From the IMG/VR virus record IMGVR_UViG_3300030102_007074, positions 1-47,877 of that record: 47,877 bases of DNA; one strand, 5' to 3'. Origin of the DNA: a virus. The translations under genes were made by a program, and so were the position numbers. The notes under the pieces are model-generated. The model had not been told where the DNA came from and made no database searches. It saw nothing but the letters and a program-made list of their open reading frames with translations. Below, in pieces: positions 7,914 through 15,892 of the stretch (its first letter is position 1; every line of letters starts with the position of its first letter).

Positions 7914-8351
7914 ATGAAGTTAGCATCAGCGATTAAAAAGATTGAGAAACGCCTTGGCAAAGGCTGTGTCCAGATTGATGGGCGCAAAGCATGGGTCGCT
8001 TACAACGACCGTATTTTTTCTTTTTGGATTCAGAATGGTGGAGATGATTATTGTCATGGTTGGCACACTCGCCGACACGATGATCATACTGACACTATGA
8101 CTGACTACTTTGCAGGCACTTACCACGATAACTTGACGCAAGCGTTGAGTTGGTTGAAGCCTCCTCCGTCCAAGTTCAAAAAGGGCGATTCTGTCAAGTT
8201 CAAAAATACTAAGAAAAACATTCGTTGGCATCGCGCTAACAAAGTTGGTATTGTAGTTACTGATGAAGCCAACACTGACCGATGGTGTGTTCTCTTGCCA
8301 GACGGTACGAAACACACTTACTGTGGTGTTCGTGATATTGGTCTTGTGTAA
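7914..8351 (+). CDS. Conserved-type phage protein with SH3-like C-terminus, function unknown
   Basis: 145 residues after a strong AAAAGGAGAAAA ribosome site. The N-terminal half contains ASAIKKIEKRLGKG, a helix often opening small phage nucleotide- or protein-binding domains, then many His and Asp residues (GWHTRRHDDHTDTMTDYF). The C-terminal half, from about residue 85, reads as a small beta barrel: FKKGDSVKFKN, KVGIVVTDEA, RWCVLLPDG. No catalytic motif is certain. It is first in its transcript, with a short membrane protein behind it. Confidence 0.55.
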   Translation: MKLASAIKKIEKRLGKGCVQIDGRKAWVAYNDRIFSFWIQNGGDDYCHGWHTRRHDDHTDTMTDYFAGTYHDNLTQALSWLKPPPSKFKKGDSVKFKNTKKNIRWHRANKVGIVVTDEANTDRWCVLLPDGTKHTYCGVRDIGLV

Positions 8352-8578
8352 TGCTTAGATTCGCCGCTTCAATCGTCTCAGGATTGCTCCTAAGCCACCA
8401 TAACCAGTGGCTTGGAGTAATTCCCCTGTTTGCTTTTGTTTTGGACAGGTGGATGATTTGGGAAGCAAATAAATATAGGACTCTTGAAGAGATTTCCACG
8501 TTTGATAAGTTCACAATGATTTTACCAGCCGGTTTTATTTGGGCTTCATTGGTCTTGGCATTGTCCTACAAGACTTGA
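8351..8578 (+). CDS. Small membrane protein, two predicted transmembrane segments
   Basis: 75 residues, starting within the preceding stop (taATG). Hydrophobic segments at about 5-32 (ASIVSGLLL, LGVIPLFAFVL) and 54-72 (FTMILPAGFIWASLVLAL) flank a charged loop. It is the last gene before a strong terminator. Possibly an early membrane-acting protein; no family is recognised. Confidence 0.55.
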   Translation: MLRFAASIVSGLLLSHHNQWLGVIPLFAFVLDRWMIWEANKYRTLEEISTFDKFTMILPAGFIWASLVLALSYKT

Positions 8579-8622
8579 AAGTCACTTTCAATAGATTTTT
8601 CTTTATATTTCGGACTATTTAT

Positions 8623-8647
8623 GGGGAGCCTTTTGGCTCCCTTTTTT
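8623..8647 (+). terminator. Rho-independent terminator
   Basis: Stem GGGAGCC (8624-8630), loop TTTT, GGCTCCC (8635-8641), followed directly by six T. It ends the unit that begins at the 7854 promoter. Confidence 0.9.
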
Positions 8648-8660
8648 ATAGGTCCGAACA

Positions 8661-9110
8661 ATGTCTATTTCAAAGTCACAATTAAAACATCTCATCTGGG
8701 AACAACTTACTATCGTTGTTGGTGAGAAAGAGAAAAAAGATTTTAAATGTCCTGAAGCAACTCAAGACATTATGGTAAATCTTGCTAACCGAAACAAGGC
8801 GATTAAGGACCAAAACTATGGTCCTCCAGATCCATCAAAACCAAATAAGAAGTTTTGGGCTGCAAAGATGGAGATGTGGAATGTTGATACTGAAGAAGAG
8901 TTAAGGGGCATGGTATGTGGCACTTGTGCTGCTTTTAACTTAACAAAAGAAATGCAAGCCTGCATCGCAAAGGGTATTGGTGACGAGCCAACAGCAGACC
9001 CTTGGGCAACTATTGAGGCAGGTAATGTTGGTTACTGCCAATTTTTAAAATTTAAATGTGCATCAGAGAGGTCTTGTGACGCTTGGGTATCAGGCGGTCC
9101 AATTAAATGA
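8661..9110 (+). CDS. Cys-rich HiPIP-like protein, possible packaged or virion protein
   Basis: 149 residues. The start MSISKSQLKHLIWE|Q resembles the SQLKxII-type leaders of many marine phage head proteins and has an I-W-E site. The C-terminal half holds six cysteines in a spacing like small iron-sulfur proteins: VCGTCAAF, then QACIAKG, GYCQFLKFKC and RSCDAW ending in GG. High-potential iron-sulfur proteins and phage relatives show a similar C-x2-C...C...C-x-W order. Cluster binding is inferred from the cysteines. It sits directly after a terminator, with no clear promoter seen. Confidence 0.5.
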   Translation: MSISKSQLKHLIWEQLTIVVGEKEKKDFKCPEATQDIMVNLANRNKAIKDQNYGPPDPSKPNKKFWAAKMEMWNVDTEEELRGMVCGTCAAFNLTKEMQACIAKGIGDEPTADPWATIEAGNVGYCQFLKFKCASERSCDAWVSGGPIK

Positions 9111-9574
9111 GATTGTTTACCTCGGGCTGGGGCAGAGGAATCATATTAGCCCTTCTCCTTGGGGCATCAGTTTATTTTGCTAACGCTAAGTATGATAAAC
9201 TTTTTAAAGAAAATGTGGTTCTCTACAAAGAAAGGGCTAATATGATTAGTTATATTTCTTTATTAGAAGATTACAACAAAAAAACAAATTCAGAACTCAT
9301 TGCCTGTCGTTCAGATATTAGTAAAGCCGGACTAGAGATAATGGGGGCTTCTATACACCCTAGAATCGCTCTCCTCGCGAGATCTGTAAAAGGCGAGGTA
9401 AGTGTAACCAAAACAACTTGCAACGCGGCACAGGCTCGTTTAAATCAAATAATTTCTAGAATCAGCGAAAACGATAACTTTACACCCCCACAAAAGCGCT
9501 ACTTACTCGTTATTGTTAACTTTGAAAGAGTTTTCCACTCTAGAGTGTGTAAAGAAGCACTTGGCAAGTTATAA
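9107..9574 (+). CDS. Membrane-anchored protein with periplasmic helical domain
   Basis: 155 residues, four-base overlap with the gene before. One N-terminal transmembrane segment (GIILALLLGASVYFA, about 11-26) after a short basic start suggests N-in topology with a periplasmic body. The body is helical, with cysteines at LIACRSD, KTTCNAA and SRVCKEA. The layout resembles an inner-membrane spanin, but no embedded outer spanin frame is evident and the gene is not beside a lysis gene, so function stays open. Confidence 0.45.
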   Translation: MRLFTSGWGRGIILALLLGASVYFANAKYDKLFKENVVLYKERANMISYISLLEDYNKKTNSELIACRSDISKAGLEIMGASIHPRIALLARSVKGEVSVTKTTCNAAQARLNQIISRISENDNFTPPQKRYLLVIVNFERVFHSRVCKEALGKL

Positions 9575-9589
9575 AACTACTTATAGGTG

Positions 9590-10051
9590 ATGTATCATCT
9601 TGTCAACAAAGCAAAAATAGACACCGATAAATACGAAAAAGTTTTTGATGAGTTCTTTCCTTATGCGAAAGAACGTCTTGGCTTCGATCGCGATTTCAAG
9701 ATTGTATTTGAGAGTGATCCAGAGAACGCAAAAAAGTTCTTTGCTGGAACTGCCCATTACAACCCAGCCAATTTTACAATTACTGTTTATGTAGATGAAC
9801 GTCACCCAAAGGACATTTTACGCTCGGTGGCTCATGAACTTGTTCATCACGCACAGAATTGTCGCGGTGAGTTCGATGGGGATTCTGATATGGGTGTAGG
9901 ATACGCCCAGAACGACCCACACTTGTCGAAAATGGAAGATGAAGCCTATTTATTGGGCAACAGACTTGTAAGAGATTACGAGGATGGAAAAAAAACTAGA
10001 GGGGAAAAACTTTACGAAGCCCTCGTCCATAAATTTATTAGGAGAAAATAA
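9590..10051 (+). CDS. HExxH zinc metallopeptidase-like protein
   Basis: 153 residues from ATG at 9590. GTG at 9587 is an alternative but lies within the TAGGTG ribosome site. The motif SVAHELVHHAQN supplies HELVH, and the downstream KMEDEAYLLGNRL supplies a glutamate for the third zinc ligand. The stretch between, GEFDGDSDMGVGYA, is acidic. Compact proteins of this type are frequent in T4-like marine phages, but their targets are not established. It is shorter than, and only distantly like, the metallopeptidase at 4858-5628. It precedes two histone-tail-like proteins and head-type genes. Confidence 0.65.
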   Translation: MYHLVNKAKIDTDKYEKVFDEFFPYAKERLGFDRDFKIVFESDPENAKKFFAGTAHYNPANFTITVYVDERHPKDILRSVAHELVHHAQNCRGEFDGDSDMGVGYAQNDPHLSKMEDEAYLLGNRLVRDYEDGKKTRGEKLYEALVHKFIRRK

Positions 10052-10055
10052 TAAA

Positions 10056-10217
10056 ATGGTAGCACCACATATCAAAAGAAGAAGGAGAATGGCAAAGGTT
10101 GAAGAGACGACTCCCGCTCCTATGCCGAAGGCTAAAACAACAAAAGCCGCACCCAAAAAGGAAGCAGAGGCTCCAAAGAAAAAAGTTAAAAAGACCTACA
10201 AGAAAAAGGAAGATTAA
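10056..10217 (+). CDS. Lys/Ala/Pro-rich histone-tail-like basic protein 1
   Basis: 53 residues, after a GGAG ribosome site at 10041-10044. It begins with a run of arginines (KRRRR), followed by repeats of Lys, Ala and Pro such as KAKTTKAAPKKEAEAPKKK. It is strongly basic and probably disordered, as in H1-type tails that bind DNA. It is followed two bases later by a second protein of the same composition and length. Composition supports nucleic-acid binding; a role in DNA packing is inferred. Confidence 0.6.
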   Translation: MVAPHIKRRRRMAKVEETTPAPMPKAKTTKAAPKKEAEAPKKKVKKTYKKKED

Positions 10218-10219
10218 CA

Positions 10220-10381
10220 ATGGCTTCTCCAAAAGAAAGACGAGAAAAAATGAAGATGCTGGCTGCGCGTGCTGAAAAAGCAAAAACAAAAAAGCAACCT
10301 GCGGCAAAGCCAAAACCAGCACCAAAGGTAAAAAAGTCTGTCAAAAAAACAGCGACCAAAAATTCTGAGGAAAAGAAATAA
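10220..10381 (+). CDS. Lys/Ala/Pro-rich histone-tail-like basic protein 2
   Basis: 53 residues. It has a basic helix (ERREKMKMLAARAEKAK), then a Pro/Ala/Lys tail (AAKPKPAPKVKKSVKKT). Same length as the preceding protein, with a similar tail, so probably a divergent duplicate. Its stop overlaps the ATG of the next gene (taATG). Likely a DNA- or RNA-binding protein. Confidence 0.55.
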   Translation: MASPKERREKMKMLAARAEKAKTKKQPAAKPKPAPKVKKSVKKTATKNSEEKK

Positions 10382-10626
10382 TGAACCTCCGCGCAATGAC
10401 TAGAAAGTTTTTAATGGGTGAAGCGCACAAGGCTTCGCCTCGCAGCATTATGGAAAACCTCATGCAAGTTTTGGAGTCAATGTCTCCATATACAAAGCGA
10501 GACGTGAGAAAACGTGATCTTGCTTTGGAGCAAGCCTATAGGCTTCGCAAAGAGTATATGAGGTTAGAACGCAAAGTGCAGATGCTTGAGGAACAAGTAA
10601 AAACCCTAGAAGAGAGTAAAAAATAA
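10381..10626 (+). CDS. Coiled-coil protein
   Basis: 81 residues. The first part, MNLRAMTRKFLMGEA, ends in an M-G-E that resembles but does not fit the L-x-E cleavage pattern. Residues about 36-80 are a charged coiled coil (KRDLALEQAYRLRKEYMRLE, VQMLEEQVKTLEE). It overlaps both neighbours by one base. Position before a larger helical protein suggests a scaffold-type or head-assembly partner, but this is an inference. Confidence 0.5.
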   Translation: MNLRAMTRKFLMGEAHKASPRSIMENLMQVLESMSPYTKRDVRKRDLALEQAYRLRKEYMRLERKVQMLEEQVKTLEESKK

Positions 10627-11480
10627 TGATTGATCGTATGCAACTTATAAAAGAAGAAATTTTGCGTGAGTACATTCGCAAACAACTTCGTAACCAAGAC
10701 GTTTTGATTGAGCAAAAAGAAAATGCTCTCCGAGATGTTATCCGCAGTATGTTAGACGAGGGAGTTGACAAAGAAGGTACAACGGAGAACACTGGCATTA
10801 ATGCTTTAGAAAAGTTGTTGAGCGGTAATGTCCTAACCATTTTCAAGGATACATACCAAGAACTAACATCAGATCCAGCGCAACGTGTATCATACATCAA
10901 ACACATGCTTTCTTTTATTGACGACACTCTTAAGCCAGATCAGATCAATGACGAGGCTGCTGAAGAGGCGAGTCCAGATGCAGGCACCGAAGATTTGGAA
11001 GAAAAAGTTCTAAAACGTGGTGATAAATTTGTATATGTTGACAAAAAGGGTAAGGTCAGAGGTACCCATGATACCAAAAAAGCCGCTGAGAAGCAGGCTA
11101 AAGCGATTTTTATTAGCAGAAATGTCGGAGAAGGCTTAGAAGAGGTAAAAGTTACAGTTGGTGACGAAATTACTGACGAAGATGCATTATTTCCAGATAT
11201 TGACGATCCAGAAAAGAAAAAAGAAGATGCAGGAGACGAGTTCTTTTTAACATCTCTTGAGGGTCTGGATCAAACTGGTAGGGAATTTGCAATTAAAGCG
11301 TTCGACGGCGGTATGAACACACAGATTACAAAAGCATATTCAATGCTTCGTGGAAAGGACGCCGAGTTGTTCAAAAAATATCTTTTAAAGAATCTTGACT
11401 TACACAGAATGCAAGCCGAAAAAGAACTACCAGAGCCAAATGATGACTTGGCTAACTTGACCGCTGATGAGCTAAAATGA
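10626..11480 (+). CDS. Acidic helical protein, possible head or scaffold protein
   Basis: 284 residues. The N-terminus has LIKEEILREYIRKQL, giving I-K-E and L-R-E sites like packaged or scaffold proteins. A central KGKVRGTHDTKKAAEKQAKAI segment is a short motif (K-G...THxTKxxAxKQxxAI) seen in many phage proteins of unknown role. The C-terminal third is acidic then helical. No enzyme motif is visible. It follows two basic proteins and a coiled-coil protein in one compact unit, so a virion role is likely but unproven. Confidence 0.45.
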   Translation: MIDRMQLIKEEILREYIRKQLRNQDVLIEQKENALRDVIRSMLDEGVDKEGTTENTGINALEKLLSGNVLTIFKDTYQELTSDPAQRVSYIKHMLSFIDDTLKPDQINDEAAEEASPDAGTEDLEEKVLKRGDKFVYVDKKGKVRGTHDTKKAAEKQAKAIFISRNVGEGLEEVKVTVGDEITDEDALFPDIDDPEKKKEDAGDEFFLTSLEGLDQTGREFAIKAFDGGMNTQITKAYSMLRGKDAELFKKYLLKNLDLHRMQAEKELPEPNDDLANLTADELK

Positions 11481-11818
11481 AAAAGAAAAGAGAAAATTGG
11501 TCTCTTTCGCGAAAACTCAAAAAACAAAACAAAATTAATAACGAGTTTGAAGCAGTTCTATCGCACCTTTCACTTGAAGAGGTTGTTGCACTTAAAATAG
11601 AATTAGCCGCACGCGCTTGTGGTGGGAAATTTTATGGCAACTATTTATTGAAGGCAACTAAACATATTACTGATGAAGCCATCGTAAAATATGCATTATC
11701 TGCCTGTCAAACGAAAAAAGCCGCAGCGCGGTTTTTAGGGATAAACATCCAACATTTGAACGCGATTATGAAGTTTTATCACACAGAAGAACAACTAAAA
11801 ATGAGTGAGGAACAATAG
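11477..11818 (+). CDS. Conserved T4-like phage helix-turn-helix protein
   Basis: 113 residues, four-base overlap with the gene before. After a basic start, the segment FEAVLSHLSLEEVVALKIEL and AARACGGKFYG matches a protein conserved in T4-like marine phages. The C-terminal region KYALSACQTKKAAARFLGIN reads as a Fis-type helix-turn-helix, in which a helix repeats AAARFLGI before a recognition helix. It may regulate structural genes or act in packaging; the role is not established. The protein ends shortly before the large adhesin gene. Confidence 0.6.
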   Translation: MKKKRENWSLSRKLKKQNKINNEFEAVLSHLSLEEVVALKIELAARACGGKFYGNYLLKATKHITDEAIVKYALSACQTKKAAARFLGINIQHLNAIMKFYHTEEQLKMSEEQ

Positions 11819-11820
11819 CA

Positions 11821-14736
11821 ATGTCAGCATCTCCAAAATATGGTAGCGTAACCTCTTCATTGTGGACTCCCTCGCAAACAGGTAGTTTTTCTCTAAGCAC
11901 TCCCATTGTTGCTTGGCTTGATGCTGAAGATACTAACCAAATAACAAGTTTTACCGATAGTGGACTGAAATATGTTGCCACTTTTACAGATAAACGCCAC
12001 GACATTGCCTTTGGAGCGCCACCAAGCCACGAAGCGCCAAGATTGTCTGATGGTACAGCATCTTTGTTGATCAACAACAGAAACACTTTATATTTTTGGG
12101 AAGCCAACTTACAATTCACACCAGACACAGCATTGACTGCAACTTTAGATGCATTTGATGGTCACTTAGCAGAATTGAATGATCCCAGATATGCGTTTTT
12201 TGTTTATAAGCCATTAGACTATTATCCTAACGCCAACTTTCTTTACCAATACGGTCACGGGACAACAGGAAGAGGGTACGGATTGGCTTTGTGGGTCACT
12301 GGTTCAGGAGACCTCTCAGACACTGATCATTATTATTTTATGGCGTCTTGGGCTGGTGGCAACTCATATCGCCCAGATGAAAGTGATAGTAATAGTTTTT
12401 ATTATAACAACACTGGTGAAGGTAACCTTGTTTATCACCAGCACTCTGGTACTGCTGGCTATTTGAGTGCAGATGCTAATCAAACTACAGGTAGTTATTC
12501 TGGTGTGACTCTAATCACAAATAATTTTGATCAAGATTTAGAGTTTTGGGTTGGTGAAGAGATTGGCGGCGGCGGTAGAGGATTTGAATTTATCCTTGCT
12601 GAAATGATCATGTTCACTGGTAGCGGTTTTTCAGATAACGACCGCCAACTAGTAGAGGGATATTTAGCTCACAAGTGGGGTCTTACTGGTTCATTGTCGT
12701 CAAGCCACCCTTACCATTCGTCGCCACCGTTGAACAGTGATGGCGTATTAAATTTTACATTCACTGGTTCTGTCATTGCTCCGCAACTTAATTCAATAAC
12801 TGGGACTTATGCTGTTGAAAGAGATGGTGGTACAAACGCATTAACTGCTACAATTGATGTAACTGGAACTGCAACTCCCGGTGCGAACTATGTTAATATT
12901 TTTCCAAAGGAATTAAATTGGGAAGCAGGCGAAACCGGAAGTAAAGAGTTTACGGTTACGTTCTTATCGTTACCAGAACAGGGCGAAAAAACCTTTATCC
13001 CGTTTATTTCAGGTTCTGGGTTAGCTGCTACGCAAACGCCAACATCATCAGCAACCACTATTATTTACCCCGGTTTAACTCAATTCTCTTCTTCTTTAGA
13101 GGACACAATTTTGGAGGCAGGGGGAACAACCTTAGTTACTATTGTTAGAACCAGTGGTAGTGAAGGTGCCCTGACCGCCAATCTCAATTTAACGGGTTCT
13201 GCTACAACTGGCTCAGATTTTACAGTTGATGGATTAACTTTTGAAAGCGAAGAGGGCGAAATATTTGCAACTGCGTCATTTGCAGATGGAGAAAGCACAT
13301 ATACATTTGCTGTTACTGCATCTGATGACCTAAGTGACGAGACAAACGAAACACTTCAATTTACAATTGTGGGGTTAGCGTATCCTCTTTCTGGGACTAG
13401 GTTCTTTCCAACTGCAACAATTGGACCCAGAGCGCAACATACAATTACAATTTTAGATTTAGAAACGGGTTCTTTAAATTTCAGCCCAACTTTTGCTCAT
13501 GAAGTTCTTGTTACTGGCTCACAAACAATATCATTCGCTGTTGAAAGAACAATCGGCGGAGACGGCGCTGCAACAGCATCTATCTTTTTGTCTGAAGATT
13601 CAACCGCAACTGCTAGTGTTGATTTTGAAGACCCCGGTTTTCCAATAACTTTAAATTGGAGCCCCGGTGAAACAGGAACAAAAACCTTTAATGTAGAATT
13701 TAAAGACAGCGGCACTGGGATTGACAGGACTTTTACTCCTTTCATTAGAAATGCGACATCGGCTTCAATCGGAACTGCGTCATTCGCCAGCGCTTCAATT
13801 GTTCACCCCGGTACTTTGAACTTTAGCCAAACAGGCTCCACGGTTCTAGAGGGTGCTACACAAACTGTAAATATTAATAGACTTGGCGGTACGACTGGAC
13901 CAGTAACTGCCACCCTTGAGTTCACTGGTCCCGCAGTCACAGGTACAAATTATACTGTGAACAATCTAACTTTGGTTACAAGTAGTGCTGGTCTACTGGC
14001 TACTGCCGCTCTTGGACCGGGAACTTCATCATACACTTATGAAATTGTTACAGTGGACGATGCCGCTGATACATCAACATTAAGTATTGCTGCAACTATT
14101 GACTCGCTGGAATATCCACTTTCTGGCAATGCTTTTAATCCGAACGCTTCCATTGGAACTGGTTCTGTATTTACACTTTCTATTTTAGATAATGAGTCAG
14201 GGTCAGTAAACTTTTCAATCAAGGATATAGAATTTGGTCAACCGGGTTCTGGAACACCGTCCAGTGTAACTGTAACAGTTAACAGAGAGACTGGTAGTGA
14301 TTTTGCTGCAACTGCCACAATTGATCAAGTGGCTGGTTCTGCAACTAAAAATATAGATTATACTGGATTACCAGCAACTTTGAACTGGGAAAACCAAGAA
14401 AGCGGTAGTAAAACATTTACTCTTACTGGTATTAATGGTTTTGGTGACAATGGTGCAACAGTTATTATGGGGTTTTCTACGCTGGTAAATATAACCACCG
14501 GAACAGCAATTCCTTTTTCAACAGCAACAATAGCAAATACGATTATTTCAGAATCACCAGACGCGGAACCCCTTATCAGTCCCAACGGAGTTATTAATTC
14601 TTACGCTAACACAATAACCTCCAGAAAGACAAAAGGAAGGGCTATTCCTTTCGCATACTCTCAGAGAACAACACTGACAATAAGAAACCAAGATCGAACT
14701 ATTTCCGGTTCAATTGGCGGTTCCAAAAACGGCTAA
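11821..14736 (+). CDS. Large lectin-like/Calx-beta repeat adhesin or tail fibre protein
   Basis: 971 residues, the largest complete protein here. Residues about 1-300 look like a concanavalin/LamG-type jelly roll: IVAWLDAEDTNQITSF near the start, and the signature EMIMFTGSGFSDNDRQLVEG followed by YLAHKWGL. Residues about 305-920 are five Calx-beta-type modules rich in Thr, Ser and Gly, in alternating types. The C-terminal 45 residues are basic and may anchor the protein to the particle. There is no signal peptide, so it is probably a virion component. Such architecture suits carbohydrate or surface binding. Either a tail fibre or a head-surface fibre is possible. A promoter for the next unit follows its stop. 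Confidence 0.7.
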   Translation: MSASPKYGSVTSSLWTPSQTGSFSLSTPIVAWLDAEDTNQITSFTDSGLKYVATFTDKRHDIAFGAPPSHEAPRLSDGTASLLINNRNTLYFWEANLQFTPDTALTATLDAFDGHLAELNDPRYAFFVYKPLDYYPNANFLYQYGHGTTGRGYGLALWVTGSGDLSDTDHYYFMASWAGGNSYRPDESDSNSFYYNNTGEGNLVYHQHSGTAGYLSADANQTTGSYSGVTLITNNFDQDLEFWVGEEIGGGGRGFEFILAEMIMFTGSGFSDNDRQLVEGYLAHKWGLTGSLSSSHPYHSSPPLNSDGVLNFTFTGSVIAPQLNSITGTYAVERDGGTNALTATIDVTGTATPGANYVNIFPKELNWEAGETGSKEFTVTFLSLPEQGEKTFIPFISGSGLAATQTPTSSATTIIYPGLTQFSSSLEDTILEAGGTTLVTIVRTSGSEGALTANLNLTGSATTGSDFTVDGLTFESEEGEIFATASFADGESTYTFAVTASDDLSDETNETLQFTIVGLAYPLSGTRFFPTATIGPRAQHTITILDLETGSLNFSPTFAHEVLVTGSQTISFAVERTIGGDGAATASIFLSEDSTATASVDFEDPGFPITLNWSPGETGTKTFNVEFKDSGTGIDRTFTPFIRNATSASIGTASFASASIVHPGTLNFSQTGSTVLEGATQTVNINRLGGTTGPVTATLEFTGPAVTGTNYTVNNLTLVTSSAGLLATAALGPGTSSYTYEIVTVDDAADTSTLSIAATIDSLEYPLSGNAFNPNASIGTGSVFTLSILDNESGSVNFSIKDIEFGQPGSGTPSSVTVTVNRETGSDFAATATIDQVAGSATKNIDYTGLPATLNWENQESGSKTFTLTGINGFGDNGATVIMGFSTLVNITTGTAIPFSTATIANTIISESPDAEPLISPNGVINSYANTITSRKTKGRAIPFAYSQRTTLTIRNQDRTISGSIGGSKNG
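12733..14560 (+). repeat. Five alternating Calx-beta modules within the adhesin gene
   Basis: Modules 1, 3 and 5 share an LNWxxxETGxKxF strand (LNWEAGETGSKEF; LNWSPGETGTKTF; LNWENQESGSKTF). Modules 2 and 4 share a YPLSG-x3-F-x-P-x-A-x-IG strand then an ILDxE end. The order is A-B-A-B-A, which implies duplication of a two-module unit. Confidence 0.75.
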
Positions 14737-14744
14737 ATAAAGAC

Positions 14745-14772
14745 TTTACATTTCAGAAAATTCCGGTATAAT
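14745..14772 (+). promoter_or_regulatory. Sigma70-like promoter for the PurA/PurZ-family gene
   Basis: TTTACA at 14745-14750, 16-base spacer, perfect TATAAT at 14767-14772. It lies just after the adhesin stop codon, 113 bases before the next start. Confidence 0.65.
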
Positions 14773-14786
14773 GATTATTATAATAT

Positions 14787-14840
14787 AATCAATGAAATTG
14801 ATTCACAGAATAACTTTTCTTTATTTTGTTTCTTTCTGTG
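14787..14840 (+). promoter_or_regulatory. Two inverted repeats in the PurA/PurZ leader
   Basis: AATCAAT (14787-14793) and ATTGATT (14797-14803) form a seven-base palindrome. CACAGAA (14804-14810) and TTCTGTG (14834-14840) form a second pair around a T-rich loop. They lie in the transcribed leader or could be operator sites. A further TATAAC lies at 14862-14867. Function unproven. Confidence 0.4.
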
Positions 14841-14885
14841 TTAATCCTGTGGATCACATTGTATAACACACTCAAAGGAAAATCT

Positions 14886-15884
14886 ATGAAAGCAGACATT
14901 GTTGTAGATCTCCAGTATGGAGATTGCGGTAAAGGCAAAGTTACGCACCACCTTGCCAAAAACAGAAATTATACTCATGTTCTCAGGTACAATGGCGGCT
15001 GCAATGCCGGTCACACTATTTTCCACGAAGGAAAAAAATTCGTTACTCACCACATTCCAAGTGGTGTTTTCTTTGGAATCAAGAGTATCATTGGTTCAGG
15101 TTGCGTTGTAAACCCAACCCAATTTTTTAAAGAGATAGAAGAATTAGAAGCCGGTGGAATTGATACCAAGGGGTTGATTTACATTGCAAAAAATTGTCAT
15201 GTAATTACAGCCGAACATCTTGAAGAAGACGGTAAAGACACTAAGATTGGTACAACAAAGCGTGGTAATGGTCCTGCTTATCGTGATAAGTACGCGAGAG
15301 ACGGCTTCCTAGCGCAAGATATTCCAGAACTTCAGCCTTATTTGATTGATTTGGTCGAAGAATTCAAAAATCCAAAAAATTATGTTCTCTGTGAGGGCGC
15401 TCAAGGCTTTGGTTTGGATATTGACTGGGGAGACTACCCTTTTGTTACTTCATCTCACTGCACAACAGCAGGCGCTCTTCTGAATGGTATTCCTCACTGG
15501 GCAGTCAACGAGGTCTGGGGAGTAATGAAAGGATACGAGACATATGTTGGAACAAAAAAGTTTGAAATCAACAACCCCATCTTTTCAAAAATCCGCCAAA
15601 TAGGCAAAGAATACGGAGCAACAACAGGTCGCCCTCGTCAAGTAAACTGGACCAATATTAATTTAGTTCAGGAAGCATCGCGGGTCAACGGCGTTACACA
15701 TCTCGTAGTAAACAAGATGGACATTCTTGACGAAATAAAATCTTGGCGCTACTGGAAAAACGGAGAAATTGTAAGATGTCGGGACAAATTTGATTTTATG
15801 GGTCACATAGACCAACATCTAAAGATGGATCCAATGTCAATAGTCAAAGAGATTCACTTTTCAGAATCACCAGAAACAATATAG
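14886..15884 (+). CDS. Adenylosuccinate synthetase family enzyme (PurA or phage PurZ type)
   Basis: 332 residues from ATG 14886, preceded by AAAGGAAA; the longer frame with an ATG at 14826 has an implausible hydrophobic extension. The N-terminal VVDLQYGDCGKGK is the GTP-binding P-loop; NAGHT with His43 and ATTGRPRQVNW (aspartate-binding loop) also fit. The enzyme joins aspartate to IMP (PurA) or to dGMP (PurZ, the diaminopurine pathway). At about 330 residues it is shorter than the 430-residue bacterial enzyme and matches archaeal and phage forms. The catalytic Asp13 is kept, whereas classic PurZ has Ser there, so PurA-like activity or the Asp-bearing PurZ variant is favoured. No MazZ, DatZ or matching polymerase gene is in this window. 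Confidence 0.8.
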   Translation: MKADIVVDLQYGDCGKGKVTHHLAKNRNYTHVLRYNGGCNAGHTIFHEGKKFVTHHIPSGVFFGIKSIIGSGCVVNPTQFFKEIEELEAGGIDTKGLIYIAKNCHVITAEHLEEDGKDTKIGTTKRGNGPAYRDKYARDGFLAQDIPELQPYLIDLVEEFKNPKNYVLCEGAQGFGLDIDWGDYPFVTSSHCTTAGALLNGIPHWAVNEVWGVMKGYETYVGTKKFEINNPIFSKIRQIGKEYGATTGRPRQVNWTNINLVQEASRVNGVTHLVVNKMDILDEIKSWRYWKNGEIVRCRDKFDFMGHIDQHLKMDPMSIVKEIHFSESPETI

Positions 15885-15892
15885 GGAAAAAA

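Noticed and set aside
7926-8315. Minus-strand frame of 129 codons
   Set aside because: Antisense to a well-placed gene with promoter and ribosome site; no minus-strand promoter or neighbours.
9107-9574. Inner-membrane spanin (Rz-like)
   Set aside because: One N-terminal membrane segment and a helical body fit, but there is no outer-spanin lipoprotein frame or lysis gene beside it.
14886-15884. Assignment as classic Z-genome PurZ
   Set aside because: Asp13 is present instead of the PurZ serine, and no MazZ or DatZ gene is in the window, so only the family call is made.
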